Assembly: GCA_000967895.1 (NCBI GenBank)
Contig: FO203512.1
Coordinates: 2,627,350-2,691,349, forward strand
From: Oleispira antarctica RB-8
Lineage (GTDB): Bacteria > Pseudomonadota > Gammaproteobacteria > Pseudomonadales > Oceanobacteraceae
DNA: 64,000 bases
Direction: 5' to 3'
In this document: in pieces, positions 1 through 9,445 of the stretch
Layout: each line of letters starts with the position of its first letter
Numbering within the stretch: the stretch's first letter is position 1
The notes under the pieces: model-generated
What the model was told of the DNA's origin: nothing
The model's database searches: none
What the model saw: only the letters and a program-made list of their open reading frames with translations
Translations under genes and position numbers: made by a program

Positions 1-101
1 TCTTTAGGTAAGTGCGAAGCAGACAATTCAATACGCGCCTGAGGAGGAACTAACTCTTCAGTCGCCTGCTCATTACCAAACATATTGAATTGCTCTTTCA
101 T
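1..101 (-). CDS. 5' end of an unidentified gene downstream of lysS
   Basis: Reading leftwards, an open frame starts at the ATG at 99-101 and runs off the window edge, giving about 33 residues that begin MKEQFNMFGNEQA. An AGGTAG-like ribosome binding site lies just upstream of the ATG. It starts 44 bp after the lysS stop, on the same strand and with no terminator in between, so it may be the third gene of the prfB-lysS transcript. The visible part is too short to identify; nothing in it names a family. Confidence 0.5.
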   Translation of the reverse strand, partial: MKEQFNMFGNEQATEELVPPQARIELSASHLPK

Positions 102-144
102 CACGCTACCTATTTGGTTTTATTAAAACTTAGTCTGTTTAACA

Positions 145-1734
145 TTAACCCTGTTTAACAATAGGACGCATGTGTGGGAATAAGATAACATCCTTAATCG
201 TTGGACTGTCAGTAAACAACATAACCAAACGGTCGATACCAATACCTTCACCCGCAGTAGGAGGCATGCCGTATTCTAGTGCTTGTATATAGTCAGCATC
301 GTAATGCATGGCTTCATCATCACCGGCGTCTTTCTCGTCAACTTGCTTCAAGAAACGAGCTTTCTGGTCTTCTGCATCATTAAGCTCAGAGAAACCGTTC
401 GCCAACTCGCGTCCGCCCACGAAGAACTCAAAACGGTCAGTAACAAACGAATTTTCATCGTTACGACGTGCCAATGGAGAAACTTCCCAAGGGTAAGCTG
501 TGATAAACGTTGGCTGATCCAATTTCTCTTCAGCAGTTTCTTCGAATATTTCACACAACCACTTACCCGCGCCCCATGCAGACTGCTTATCATCTTCACG
601 AATGCCAACCTGACGACCATAAGCAATCATTTGCTCTAGATTATTTTCAGGGTCGTTAATCACAGCCGCATCAAAATCAGGATTGTACATAAGCACTGCG
701 TCGGCCATAGTTAAACGCGTAAACGGCTGATTGAAGTCATAAATAGTTTCACTAACCACATTGCCTTCAGCATCTTTCGTCGTGCTCTTAATATCGGTAG
801 TTCCCAATACTTCAAGCGCCGCAGTACGTAGCATATCTTCAGTGATGTTCATTAGATCGTTATAGTCAGCATACGCCTGATAGAATTCGATCATGGTGAA
901 TTCTGGGTTATGGCGCGTCGAAAGACCTTCGTTACGGAAGTTACGGTTAATTTCGAACACACGCTCGAAACCACCCACAACCAAACGCTTCAAATAAAGC
1001 TCTGGGGCGATACGTAAATACATATCGATGTCTAACGCATTGTGATGCGTTTCGAAAGGCTTAGCCGTTGCGCCACCAGGAATTACCTGCAGCATTGGCG
1101 TTTCAACTTCCATGAAGTCACGATCCGCTAAATAACGGCGGATACTATTAACAATACCCGAGCGTACTTTAAACGTATTTCGCGTTTCTTCACTCATAAT
1201 AAGATCAATATAACGCTGACGATACTTAACTTCTTGATCAGCCAAACCGTGGAATTTATCCGGTAATGGACGCAAAGACTTAGTAAGAATCTGGAAGTTT
1301 TCAACGGCCATTACTTCGCAGTACAACTCGCCTTTACCTGATTTACGTAACTGACCTTCAGCCGCTACGATATCGCCTATATCTAGGTTTTCCCAAGCTT
1401 TCGATTCTTTCTGTAGCTTCTTACCCACGTATATCTGGATAAAATCAGAACCGTCTTTAATACCGACGAATGGACCACCACGACGCATAACACGACCAGC
1501 AACCGAGATAGGCTTATCCAGCTCAACCAAGGCTTCTTTATCTAATTCGCCAAATTCTTTTTGCAAATCGCCCGCAAGGTGCTCACGATTAAAATCATTT
1601 GGGTGACCATTTGAAGAAGAACCTTCACGTAGTTTGTCTAATTTACTACGGCGCTCTGCAATCAGTTTGTTTTCTTCCAATGCCGATTCAGCATTGTTAT
1701 TTTCAATTTCATTACTCATATTCTTGTCCGTCAT
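145..1734 (-). CDS. lysS: lysyl-tRNA synthetase, class II
   Basis: Cytoplasmic enzyme that charges tRNA-Lys with lysine using ATP. The 529-residue product is close to the usual 500-510, with about 20 extra charged residues at the N-terminus. An OB-fold anticodon-binding domain occupies roughly residues 60-170 and a class II catalytic core follows. Motif 2 is seen as [14 protein letters not shown] and motif 3 as [10 protein letters not shown] near the C-terminus. The start has an AAGG about 10 nt upstream, inside the end of prfB. It begins 3 bp after the prfB stop, so the two are almost certainly co-transcribed, as in many gammaproteobacteria. The identification is secure. Confidence 0.97.
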
Positions 1735-1736
1735 GA

Positions 1737-2832
1737 CTAGAGACCTTTCTTCAAACTGGCTTCAATAAATGGATCTAGGGCGCCGTCTAAAACGGCCCCT
1801 GTATTTCGGTTTTCTACACCTGTACGCAAATCTTTAATGCGTGAATCGTCCAATACATACGAACGAATCTGACTGCCCCAACCGATATCGGCTTTCGAGT
1901 CTTCTAGTACTTGCGATTCTGCATTACGAATTTTCATTTCATGCTCATACAGTTTTGCTTTCAACTGCTTCATCGCTTGATCTTTGTTCTTATGCTGCGA
2001 ACGCTGATTCTGACACTGAGTCACGACGTTGGTCGGGATGTGCGTAATACGTACCGCAGATTCGGTGGTATTTACGTGCTGACCACCGGCGCCTGATGAG
2101 CGATACACATCTATGCGTAAGTCCGACGGATCAATATCGATCACAACGTTATCGTCAATTTCTGGCGAGACAAAAACAGAGGCGAAAGACGTATGGCGAC
2201 GGCCACTCGAATCAAATGGCGACTTACGCACTAAGCGATGCACACCCGTTTCAGTACGCAACCAACCAAAGGCGTATTCGCCTTGAAAGTGAATCGTCGC
2301 GCCTTTAATACCCGCAACATCACCCGCAGTAACTTCAAGCAATTCAACTTTAAAGCCTTTCGCTTCACCCCAGCGTAAATACATACGCAAAATCATTTCC
2401 GCCCAATCTTGGGCCTCAGTACCGCCTGAACCCGACTGAATATCTAAATAAGCGTTATTCGGGTCCATCTCGTTAGAGAACATACGACGGAATTCAAGGA
2501 CTGCTAGCTTAGTTTCTAAAGCATCAAGCTCAGCAACAATATCTTCGACCGCGCCTGCGTCGTCTTCTTCAACTGCCATCTCCAATAGATCTTGAGCATC
2601 ATTACAGCCCATATCCAGGCTTTCAATGGTCTGAACCACCAGCTCTAAAGCAGAACGTTCACGCCCTAGATCTTGGGCTTTTTCAGGATCATCCCAAATA
2701 GCGGACTCCCCCAATATCAGTTCAACTTCTTCTAAACGCTCTTTTTTATGAGCATAGTCAAAGATACCCCCTAAGCATATCGGTGCGTGCGCTTAGGTCT
2801 TTGATGGTTTCGACGATCGGATTGATTTCCAA
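1737..2832 (-). CDS. prfB: peptide chain release factor 2 (programmed frameshift)
   Basis: Release factor that recognises UAA and UGA stop codons and triggers peptide release on the ribosome. The zero frame starts at a probable TTG (2830-2832, giving a product beginning [13 protein letters not shown]) and meets an in-frame TGA at 2758-2760. A +1 shift there joins it to the long downstream frame, for a total of about 364 residues, matching the 365 of E. coli RF2. The SPF tripeptide that reads the stop codon and the GGQ motif (GAGGQHVN) that enters the peptidyl transferase centre are both present. An unframeshifted reading would lose the N-terminus. Start codon choice is the weakest point. Confidence 0.96.
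2757..2773 (-). promoter_or_regulatory. prfB +1 programmed frameshift signal
   Basis: On the minus strand the sequence is an AGGGGGT Shine-Dalgarno-like element, three bases, then CTT TGA C. This is the classic prfB autoregulatory slip site: when RF2 is scarce the ribosome pauses at UGA and slips from CUU into the +1 frame. The spacing between the internal Shine-Dalgarno and CTT is the conserved one, and the residues on both sides (RGYL before, [11 protein letters not shown] after) match RF2. Confidence 0.95.
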
Positions 2833-2962
2833 GGTGCGGCCTGTTTTCAGTTATCAATCATATACTCATAGCAGCATATGATTGATAGACAATTTAAAAA
2901 TGGAGTGGCATTTTAAATTAAAGCTGCCTGTCATTCTATAGCTGCAGATAAAAAGCAGGCAT

Positions 2963-2993
2963 AAAAAAAGCGGCCATCGTTAAATGGCCGCTT
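2963..2993 (-). terminator. intrinsic terminator after the lipoprotein gene
   Basis: The arms AAGCGGCCAT and ATGGCCGCTT enclose a 6-nt loop, and the minus strand continues into a run of T. It lies 30 bp after the stop of the 3023-6256 gene and between that gene and the prfB promoter. Its stem is almost the same as that of the terminator at 6374-6408. Confidence 0.85.
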
Positions 2994-3022
2994 CTATATT
3001 TCTAATACAGACAAATACTTAT

Positions 3023-6000
3023 TTAACCCCCAAGCACCTGAAAAGAACCATCAATGTAACGAATCACATAAACTCCGTCACGCTCTTCCCTTAAGCTACC
3101 CGTCACTAGACCTCTAAAGGTTAAATAAGCAATCGCATCACAATCTTCACCGTCTGTAGGCGTTGTTCCTCGGGCAAAGAAACCACATTTCTCTTCGCTT
3201 ATTCCTGCACCATCAACGCTATTTAGCTTTTCAAGCTCGCGCTTACTATAGGGTGAATACGATACATTCGAACCTATTCCCGCAAAAACACCTTGCTTCA
3301 AGTTTTCATCATCGGTTCTCTGCATGACTTTAGTTTTATCCCCAGGTATAGGTCCATCAACAAAATTAACCCCAGCCCAAGCCATAACATATTCACCAGA
3401 TTCGTTACCATCTGCATCGGTTCGATAGGCAACCGAATAACTTTCTGAATCACTCCCCACTGCAAGGTAAGGCAACCCGCTTCCATTTGGATTATTAATG
3501 ACTTGGGTAGAATCAAAAGCCAATAAGGCATTCACATCGATCAGGTCGTGCGTTCTCCATACCAAGCTAATATCAAGTACAGACTCAGGTAAGTAGGAAG
3601 CTCCCGCTTGATTGACTAGGTTAGGCTTAAACTGCAAGCGCATACTATCAACGCCGAGAACTATCGGCTCCTCCATGATACCGGAGAATGAAGCCTCTTG
3701 AGTAAACGGTTCCAATACCCCCTCAGCATTATGAGGGTAATCAATTCGGTACGCACCGTGTCCGTTATATTCTCTTAGATTAAATAGATTTTTATTTTTT
3801 GCATAAACCTGATTAACAAAAGCATCTGGATTATCTTCGCCGTCATATTTATCTCTAAAAGGACATACAACTAAAACTCTTTGAAGATGATTACCGTCAC
3901 TGTCCAGCACGGGTTCACCGTCATCATCCGTCATAGGTTTTGTATATCCATCCGTAGCCTCTAAATCGGCTTCATCTGCTGGTAGAGTGGTACAAATCAG
4001 GCCCCAATATTGGTCATCATCACTTGCTTTAGGATAAACAACATAACGCTCCAACCCACCGACTTCGTAATCTAATTCAATATATTTAACCTCAACAACG
4101 TCATTCAGGTCTTCACTGAATCCGCCATCACTATCCAACTTTGGCAGCTTCATTGTTCCTAAACGCGTAACCACCAACGGGAAGGGGCTTGCTTTACCCA
4201 CTTCAAACCCTTCTCTAGGTTTAAAAAATGCTTCAAATGTTGGATACACAGTATCGGGGAAATAAGCGGTAGAACCTTGTCCTGAAACGAAGGATTCACT
4301 GGCGGAAGCTTCTAAATAAAAGAACGCATTATCTCTTAGCTCATCTGAGCCCTCTAGCGGACCTCTGCTTTGGCCACTGAGAATTAATGTCGCCTTAACA
4401 TTAGCTAAATTATAACGCTTGCCTAACTTTTCGGTATCCGCCTTATTTTCAATAGCATCAGCTGGATCAATATTAGCGATCATTAACGCGGTAAGAAAGC
4501 CTGATACTGTCAGTTCGTTGCTTGTATTGCCTTGGGAGGGGTCATATAGCTTAAAACCAGGCATGACAAGTTCTATATAATCAGGAACTAGAGACTCATC
4601 TACCGAAGCACCGATACCTCCTGCTACTTTTTCAGGAGGCAGAGGTAATTTTTCTAAAGAACTTGGAAAAGAAAATCGTACACTGCTCCTAACACTCACC
4701 TCATCTTCGGGCGTGAAATCAGATAGTTCAAGTAATAATCCATCAAACTCTAAAACACCCTTCAAGAATAAGTCATGTGTATTTGTACTAGTGGACCCTT
4801 CAGGATTTAACTCATCAAAAACAAGCCCCTGAGTCAACTCGATATTTGTACCACCAGCCTGCACTATCGTTAATTTATTTTCGCTTGCTATAAATGTATT
4901 ACCCTCAACACCGTGCCATTCACTTTGAGTATCACAAGCACCATAAGTACAAGACAGGTAGTATGCATTAATAGATAATATTTTTTGGAATATCGAATCA
5001 AGCTTAGGTGATAAACGACGAGCCTCGGCCGTTACTAAATCGGACGATGCCTTAATGCTATCTCTATACTCTTCTGTCGCAAAATTACTTTGCAGGTTAC
5101 TCAGGTAATTCACCATGGCCTTGGTTTTAATGACAGCATCAGAGTAATCATCCACAAACTGTGGATGAATGACTGGTTTTGCATTGGTCAACCTCCGCTC
5201 AACCAAATCATCCATTTCATCTTTAAATCGGTTGATAACCAACGCAACTTCTGCTGGTACAGATCGATTAAGAGCTTGGTGGTAGTCGCGTACTTTCTCT
5301 AAGTTTATGTATGCAACCTCGTACCAGTTATACAAAGTCAATTCTTGAGTATTAGTCAGCTCCTCCTTCTCAAATAACTGCCCAGGATAATCATCTCCCT
5401 GATTATTCAAAAACTGACTAATGGTCTTTTGCTGAAAAGTAGAGCTGCCTTCTGATCTTTCATTATCATATTTTAATTCTAGCTGCTGCCAAGCAGCCAA
5501 TAGTGCGCCGTAACGAATACTTTCTTCGATGGATGTCGAGGCGTTGACATTTAAGTTATGGAGAAGCGCTAAATTAGCAGGCTCGTTTGATAAAATATTA
5601 CCTAAACCCACTACACTTGCAGTCTGAGAGTTACCCTTAACTATTCCATAATTACTATAATAATTAGAAGCGGGAACATCTCCTTCTGACTCGGTGGTAG
5701 CCAAGCTGTCATTAATATAGATAGTAGAACCTAAAATACTTGCCATTTCGGTAATGGGATTGATAACAACAAACTGACCTTCCGATACAGACTCTACCGC
5801 TGCAGACCATTGTTTACTGGTTTTTAAACTATAAAACTCACCAAAACCAACATGTAATTCGCCATCCACATTGCAACCTAGAGCTAATTGACAACTGGCT
5901 TTTGCAACCTTTTCGCTATCTGTTTCTGCATCAAACTCTGGAATCAATACGGTTATTACGTAAGGGCCTACATCACTCACATCAAGATTAAAATGATAAC

Positions 6001-6256
6001 GTCCATATTCATCAACTGCCTTTACAAGAACATCTTCACTACCATCTTCAGTTAATGAAAATTTTCCATGCTTTCCTATAGGTCTGGCAGCTACATCCGC
6101 ACCAATAACCGACGAGTTATTGACCACCCCAGAAAATCGTTTTATATCGCTACTCAGGGTTAAACTCTCAGTTCCAGAATTTCCACTGCAACCGGATAAA
6201 AAGATAACAACAAAAACACTTACAATTTTAAACTTTATACTCATAATCAATGACAT
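3023..6256 (-). CDS. large uncharacterised lipoprotein
   Basis: A 1077-residue protein of unknown function. The N-terminus has a lysine, a hydrophobic stretch and a lipobox (LSGC), so it should be lipidated at about Cys23 and anchored in a membrane, probably the outer one. Residues 40-110 look like a carboxypeptidase-regulatory-type beta sandwich. The remainder is Asp/Glu/Ser/Asn-rich with many predicted beta strands, no membrane segments after the signal and no catalytic motif I recognise. Acidic stretches such as TDDDGEPVLDSDGN could bind calcium. A second possible ATG lies 12 bp inside (6244) and would still leave a usable signal peptide. It stands alone between two terminators. The lipoprotein call is firm; the role is unknown. 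Confidence 0.8.
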   Translation of the reverse strand: MSLIMSIKFKIVSVFVVIFLSGCSGNSGTESLTLSSDIKRFSGVVNNSSVIGADVAARPIGKHGKFSLTEDGSEDVLVKAVDEYGRYHFNLDVSDVGPYVITVLIPEFDAETDSEKVAKASCQLALGCNVDGELHVGFGEFYSLKTSKQWSAAVESVSEGQFVVINPITEMASILGSTIYINDSLATTESEGDVPASNYYSNYGIVKGNSQTASVVGLGNILSNEPANLALLHNLNVNASTSIEESIRYGALLAAWQQLELKYDNERSEGSSTFQQKTISQFLNNQGDDYPGQLFEKEELTNTQELTLYNWYEVAYINLEKVRDYHQALNRSVPAEVALVINRFKDEMDDLVERRLTNAKPVIHPQFVDDYSDAVIKTKAMVNYLSNLQSNFATEEYRDSIKASSDLVTAEARRLSPKLDSIFQKILSINAYYLSCTYGACDTQSEWHGVEGNTFIASENKLTIVQAGGTNIELTQGLVFDELNPEGSTSTNTHDLFLKGVLEFDGLLLELSDFTPEDEVSVRSSVRFSFPSSLEKLPLPPEKVAGGIGASVDESLVPDYIELVMPGFKLYDPSQGNTSNELTVSGFLTALMIANIDPADAIENKADTEKLGKRYNLANVKATLILSGQSRGPLEGSDELRDNAFFYLEASASESFVSGQGSTAYFPDTVYPTFEAFFKPREGFEVGKASPFPLVVTRLGTMKLPKLDSDGGFSEDLNDVVEVKYIELDYEVGGLERYVVYPKASDDDQYWGLICTTLPADEADLEATDGYTKPMTDDDGEPVLDSDGNHLQRVLVVCPFRDKYDGEDNPDAFVNQVYAKNKNLFNLREYNGHGAYRIDYPHNAEGVLEPFTQEASFSGIMEEPIVLGVDSMRLQFKPNLVNQAGASYLPESVLDISLVWRTHDLIDVNALLAFDSTQVINNPNGSGLPYLAVGSDSESYSVAYRTDADGNESGEYVMAWAGVNFVDGPIPGDKTKVMQRTDDENLKQGVFAGIGSNVSYSPYSKRELEKLNSVDGAGISEEKCGFFARGTTPTDGEDCDAIAYLTFRGLVTGSLREERDGVYVIRYIDGSFQVLGG

Positions 6257-6373
6257 TGCCCATATTATAATTATTGCTTACTACCTTAAACCATATTAAC
6301 AACAGGTAGTACAAATCAATTTACTATTGTTTTACTCAGTTAATCCAATCCCATTCGTTCCAAACACAGACAC

Positions 6374-6408
6374 AAAAAAAGCGGCCATCGGTAAATGGCC
6401 GCTTTTTG
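6374..6408 (-). terminator. intrinsic terminator after the di-haem cytochrome gene
   Basis: Stem AAGCGGCCAT / ATGGCCGCTT with loop CGGTAA, flanked by A-runs and T-runs on both sides, so it could act in either direction. It lies about 38 bp after the stop of the 6446-8908 gene. The 26-nt core differs from the terminator at 2963-2993 by a single loop base. Confidence 0.85.
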
Positions 6409-6445
6409 TTTCCACACTTAACTCACGCATAAACCCGTGAGTAAA

Positions 6446-8908
6446 TTACAGTGTCATAACAAACTGCACTAGGTCAGCAGTTTCAGCGCTAGAACCTGCA
6501 CACCATGGATGTGGCGTCGCTGGCATGCCAATAGGACCCGCAGTTCCCATTTCATCAGGGCCGTACTGCTGACGCATCTTCTGATAATCCCAGTAGTAGT
6601 TATTATCATCCCATTCTACTTCCGAGAAGTACTTATGGCGCTCAATAAACAAGTTACGTTTATAACCTTTATCCAGCTTTGTAAGATACTTAGATTTCGG
6701 TACGCGAAACACATCACCTTTACGATTCAAGTCAGGGGCCGTAATCGGCTGATCTGCGCTGCCTGGCTCAGGGCGCACCGGCGTATGCAGGGTATAATAC
6801 TGATTATAAAGCGGCGAACCTTCCTCGCAACGAGCAGGATCGACTAAGTCGGTCATATTACGCACATGACCATCGGACAATAAACCGCGACTCTGAGTCC
6901 AGTACATATCACGCAAAAAAGTAGCTCGTACTGACTCCACTTCCTTTTGATAAATCGTCGGCGTAAAGAAACGACCGACTTCATCTAAGCGCACCATTTT
7001 TTCATTACTATTCGCCCCTAAGCCATCGCTATGGCAAGCACCGCAATCACGTTCAAAGACTTCTTTACCACGTTCAACCGCAGCCGCAACTTTAGGATAT
7101 TCCTGCCAACCTTGCGCTAAGAACTGACCCTCTTGCAACGCAGGCACTTGACGAGTCTTGGTCACCGCTAAATCAGGCTGTTTCTTATAACCTCCCCACC
7201 ATTGGCGCTTAGCAGGCTGAGGAATCATCTCCACATAGCTTTCAGTCACCAGTGGCGTTTCCGTTTGAACCGTTAAGCGATCGTTATCACGCAACCAACG
7301 GTACAATCCCACCTGGCGCAAATCATCATCACTTTCATCCAGCGTCGTCATATACGCGGTTAACGCTTCCAGTGGTGCTTTACGCATCGCACCCTGGGCG
7401 CCATCAGGTTCTTCCGAGTGAATATAAGAACCTTCAAAACCGACATAGGATTCAGTATGAGACAGTGAACGACGAATCGCCATGTAGTTAGTGACGTTAG
7501 GAATTGCAATTGGCGAGAACTGGTAGTCGTTATCGGTATGACTGCCTTCGCCATTAATACGCACCATATTATGCTCACCGGCACCGGCTGGCATATGGTA
7601 AATCAACATATCTTTGGCAACATTACTCTTACCCGGCGCCCAAGCAGGACCTTCCTCTTTCTCGTAAATCCCTTTGAATTTTTTAGTGATAGTTTGCAAC
7701 ACTGTCCACTTCATCGACCAGCCCGGATTGGGTAAACCTGGGAATACCTTAGTAATATCCTGACCATCAGCGCCCTGATAACTAATTTGATAGCCGTGAC
7801 AAGAAGCACAATTAAAACCAATAAACTCACCCGCCCCTGAATAGGGTGCATTACCTTCTGCAGAGCGATAGCCAACCCAGCCTGAATCTTTAGTATTACC
7901 TGCAAACTTAGCCGGCGCTAACGTCAAAAATCCTGGAATTGGCGTTGGCATTGGGTATTGATCAAAATACACATCATCCATTGCTTCGTCAGGCACTTGC
8001 CCACGTACGCTTTTCACTGCACCAAATAATTTGGCAGGATCAACATAACCACCCGCAATAGGATCCTTGGAGCGATAATCAAAAATCGCCTTCCAATCAA
8101 GATTACGCACCCAGTGAGCAACACCAATATTGTAATCATAGGCCCAATAAATTTCGCGGCCTTTACGTACCAGTTCAGAAAAACCAGGATTATCAATGTC
8201 CACCGCAATGGGTGTACTGGCGGTAGCGTCACTTAATTTAGACACCACATCACAGGTATGAATAAAGGTATCATCCATAATGCGTGAAGTTTGTGCGTCA
8301 ATGACGTTATGCGCTTCCCCTGGGTTTATCAGGGATTCATTAGCGCCAATGCGTTTTTGCACTTGAACAATTAATGGCCCCGTACTGACATGATCAGGCA
8401 CACGGAATTGGATTTCATTATCCGACCAGGAAATTATATTTTTTGGCCATTCATCAACCTGCTCATCCGTTTCATAATTCACCTGATCTTCTGTCGCCAA
8501 TTTCTGGTCGAACATACGTAAGTCAGTTTCAAGAATACGAGTATTGCCGATCATAATTTTACTGAAATCGATATCAACCCCAGCGCCAAAGTGCGTGCCC
8601 TTTAAGGTCACGGTATCCCCTGACTGAAAAAGCGGAGTTTCCGTGCCTAAGCGAGTCCAGCTAACTAAACCGTTAACCTCGATGCTATCAATACTAGGCT
8701 GCACAAGCGCCTGATTAGCAGACTCTGCACGCAAAGCCTCACGCACTAAATCGGTAGCACATAGTGTTTCTTGATGGGGAAATTCCCCGGGGAGTTTTGA
8801 TAATGCTAATGCATTCGCGCTGTAGGCCGAAGCCAGACTGATTGCGACGGCCAGCAAAGTACGCCCTTTAACGGATCGACGCTTATCCAGATGAATCTGA
8901 TTTTCCAT
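6446..8908 (-). CDS. secreted di-haem c-type cytochrome with N-terminal IPT/TIG-like domain
   Basis: An 820-residue exported protein. The N-terminus has basic residues (DKRRSVKGR) and a hydrophobic stretch ending near ANALA, a standard Sec signal. Residues about 55-175 resemble an IPT/TIG immunoglobulin-like fold (GDTVTLKGTHFGAG, then VPDHVSTGPLIVQVQ). Two haem c attachment motifs follow: CASCH near residue 366 and CGACH near residue 621. The 250-residue spacing and overall size recall periplasmic di-haem oxidases and RoxA-type di-haem oxygenases, but no family-defining residue was confirmed, so the substrate is unknown. The start has GGAG a few bases upstream. It appears monocistronic. Cytochrome character is certain; enzymatic role is not. 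Confidence 0.85.
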   Translation of the reverse strand: MENQIHLDKRRSVKGRTLLAVAISLASAYSANALALSKLPGEFPHQETLCATDLVREALRAESANQALVQPSIDSIEVNGLVSWTRLGTETPLFQSGDTVTLKGTHFGAGVDIDFSKIMIGNTRILETDLRMFDQKLATEDQVNYETDEQVDEWPKNIISWSDNEIQFRVPDHVSTGPLIVQVQKRIGANESLINPGEAHNVIDAQTSRIMDDTFIHTCDVVSKLSDATASTPIAVDIDNPGFSELVRKGREIYWAYDYNIGVAHWVRNLDWKAIFDYRSKDPIAGGYVDPAKLFGAVKSVRGQVPDEAMDDVYFDQYPMPTPIPGFLTLAPAKFAGNTKDSGWVGYRSAEGNAPYSGAGEFIGFNCASCHGYQISYQGADGQDITKVFPGLPNPGWSMKWTVLQTITKKFKGIYEKEEGPAWAPGKSNVAKDMLIYHMPAGAGEHNMVRINGEGSHTDNDYQFSPIAIPNVTNYMAIRRSLSHTESYVGFEGSYIHSEEPDGAQGAMRKAPLEALTAYMTTLDESDDDLRQVGLYRWLRDNDRLTVQTETPLVTESYVEMIPQPAKRQWWGGYKKQPDLAVTKTRQVPALQEGQFLAQGWQEYPKVAAAVERGKEVFERDCGACHSDGLGANSNEKMVRLDEVGRFFTPTIYQKEVESVRATFLRDMYWTQSRGLLSDGHVRNMTDLVDPARCEEGSPLYNQYYTLHTPVRPEPGSADQPITAPDLNRKGDVFRVPKSKYLTKLDKGYKRNLFIERHKYFSEVEWDDNNYYWDYQKMRQQYGPDEMGTAGPIGMPATPHPWCAGSSAETADLVQFVMTL

Positions 8909-8925
8909 GGTGAGATCTCCTACTG

Positions 8926-8943
8926 AGTGTTTTTGAAAACACT
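8926..8943. promoter_or_regulatory. 18-bp perfect palindrome in the 5' leader of the cytochrome gene
   Basis: AGTGTTTT-TG-AAAACACT is an 8-bp perfect inverted repeat lying 18-35 bp upstream of the cytochrome start codon. It could be an operator for a dimeric repressor or a small hairpin near the ribosome binding site. There is no evidence which. Confidence 0.35.
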
Positions 8944-9445
8944 GCTGTCTTATTTTTTATAATTGTTATCAGACATACATCGCCCAAGCTGAAATTAATG
9001 ACACCCCAACTAAACGGTACAATTGTACGAATACCACCAGACTAGAAGCGAACTCCTGTACTCTCAACATCTCAAATCGTTTTTAACCATCCTTTACTAT
9101 GCAATTCGTTAAATGAGGCTAACTCATGATTTTGCTTGGAAAATAAACGCCATGCAATGCTTGCAATTAGCGCATTCTGGCAACCGCCTATAAACCACTG
9201 ATTCTATGCGCAAGAAAAATATCTACCATGCTCAATCAAGGAGTTGGATTCTGCAGTTAATTAGATTACTTTCAATTTAAACATCTCATATAAAAATGAT
9301 TACCTTTAATTTAAGAGTGATAGAATTAATATTTATCAAGCAACCATACCTGTGGACGCTGCACAATCTAGGCAGCAATTCAAATGACTTGTAAAAACTC
9401 ACTTAAAGCTGACTAATAAATGCTGTTTAGAAGGAATTATTGTTT
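8944..9445. other. non-coding spacer between two divergent genes
   Basis: About 500 bp of AT-rich sequence that must hold the promoters of the cytochrome gene (leftwards) and of the nuclease-like gene (rightwards). Apart from the palindrome at its left edge I see no open frame, repeat or RNA structure that I can support. Confidence 0.5.

Noticed and set aside
6446-8908. Firm naming of the cytochrome as a RoxA rubber oxygenase
   Set aside because: Size and two CxxCH motifs are compatible, but the front domain and lack of confirmed active-site residues do not allow it.
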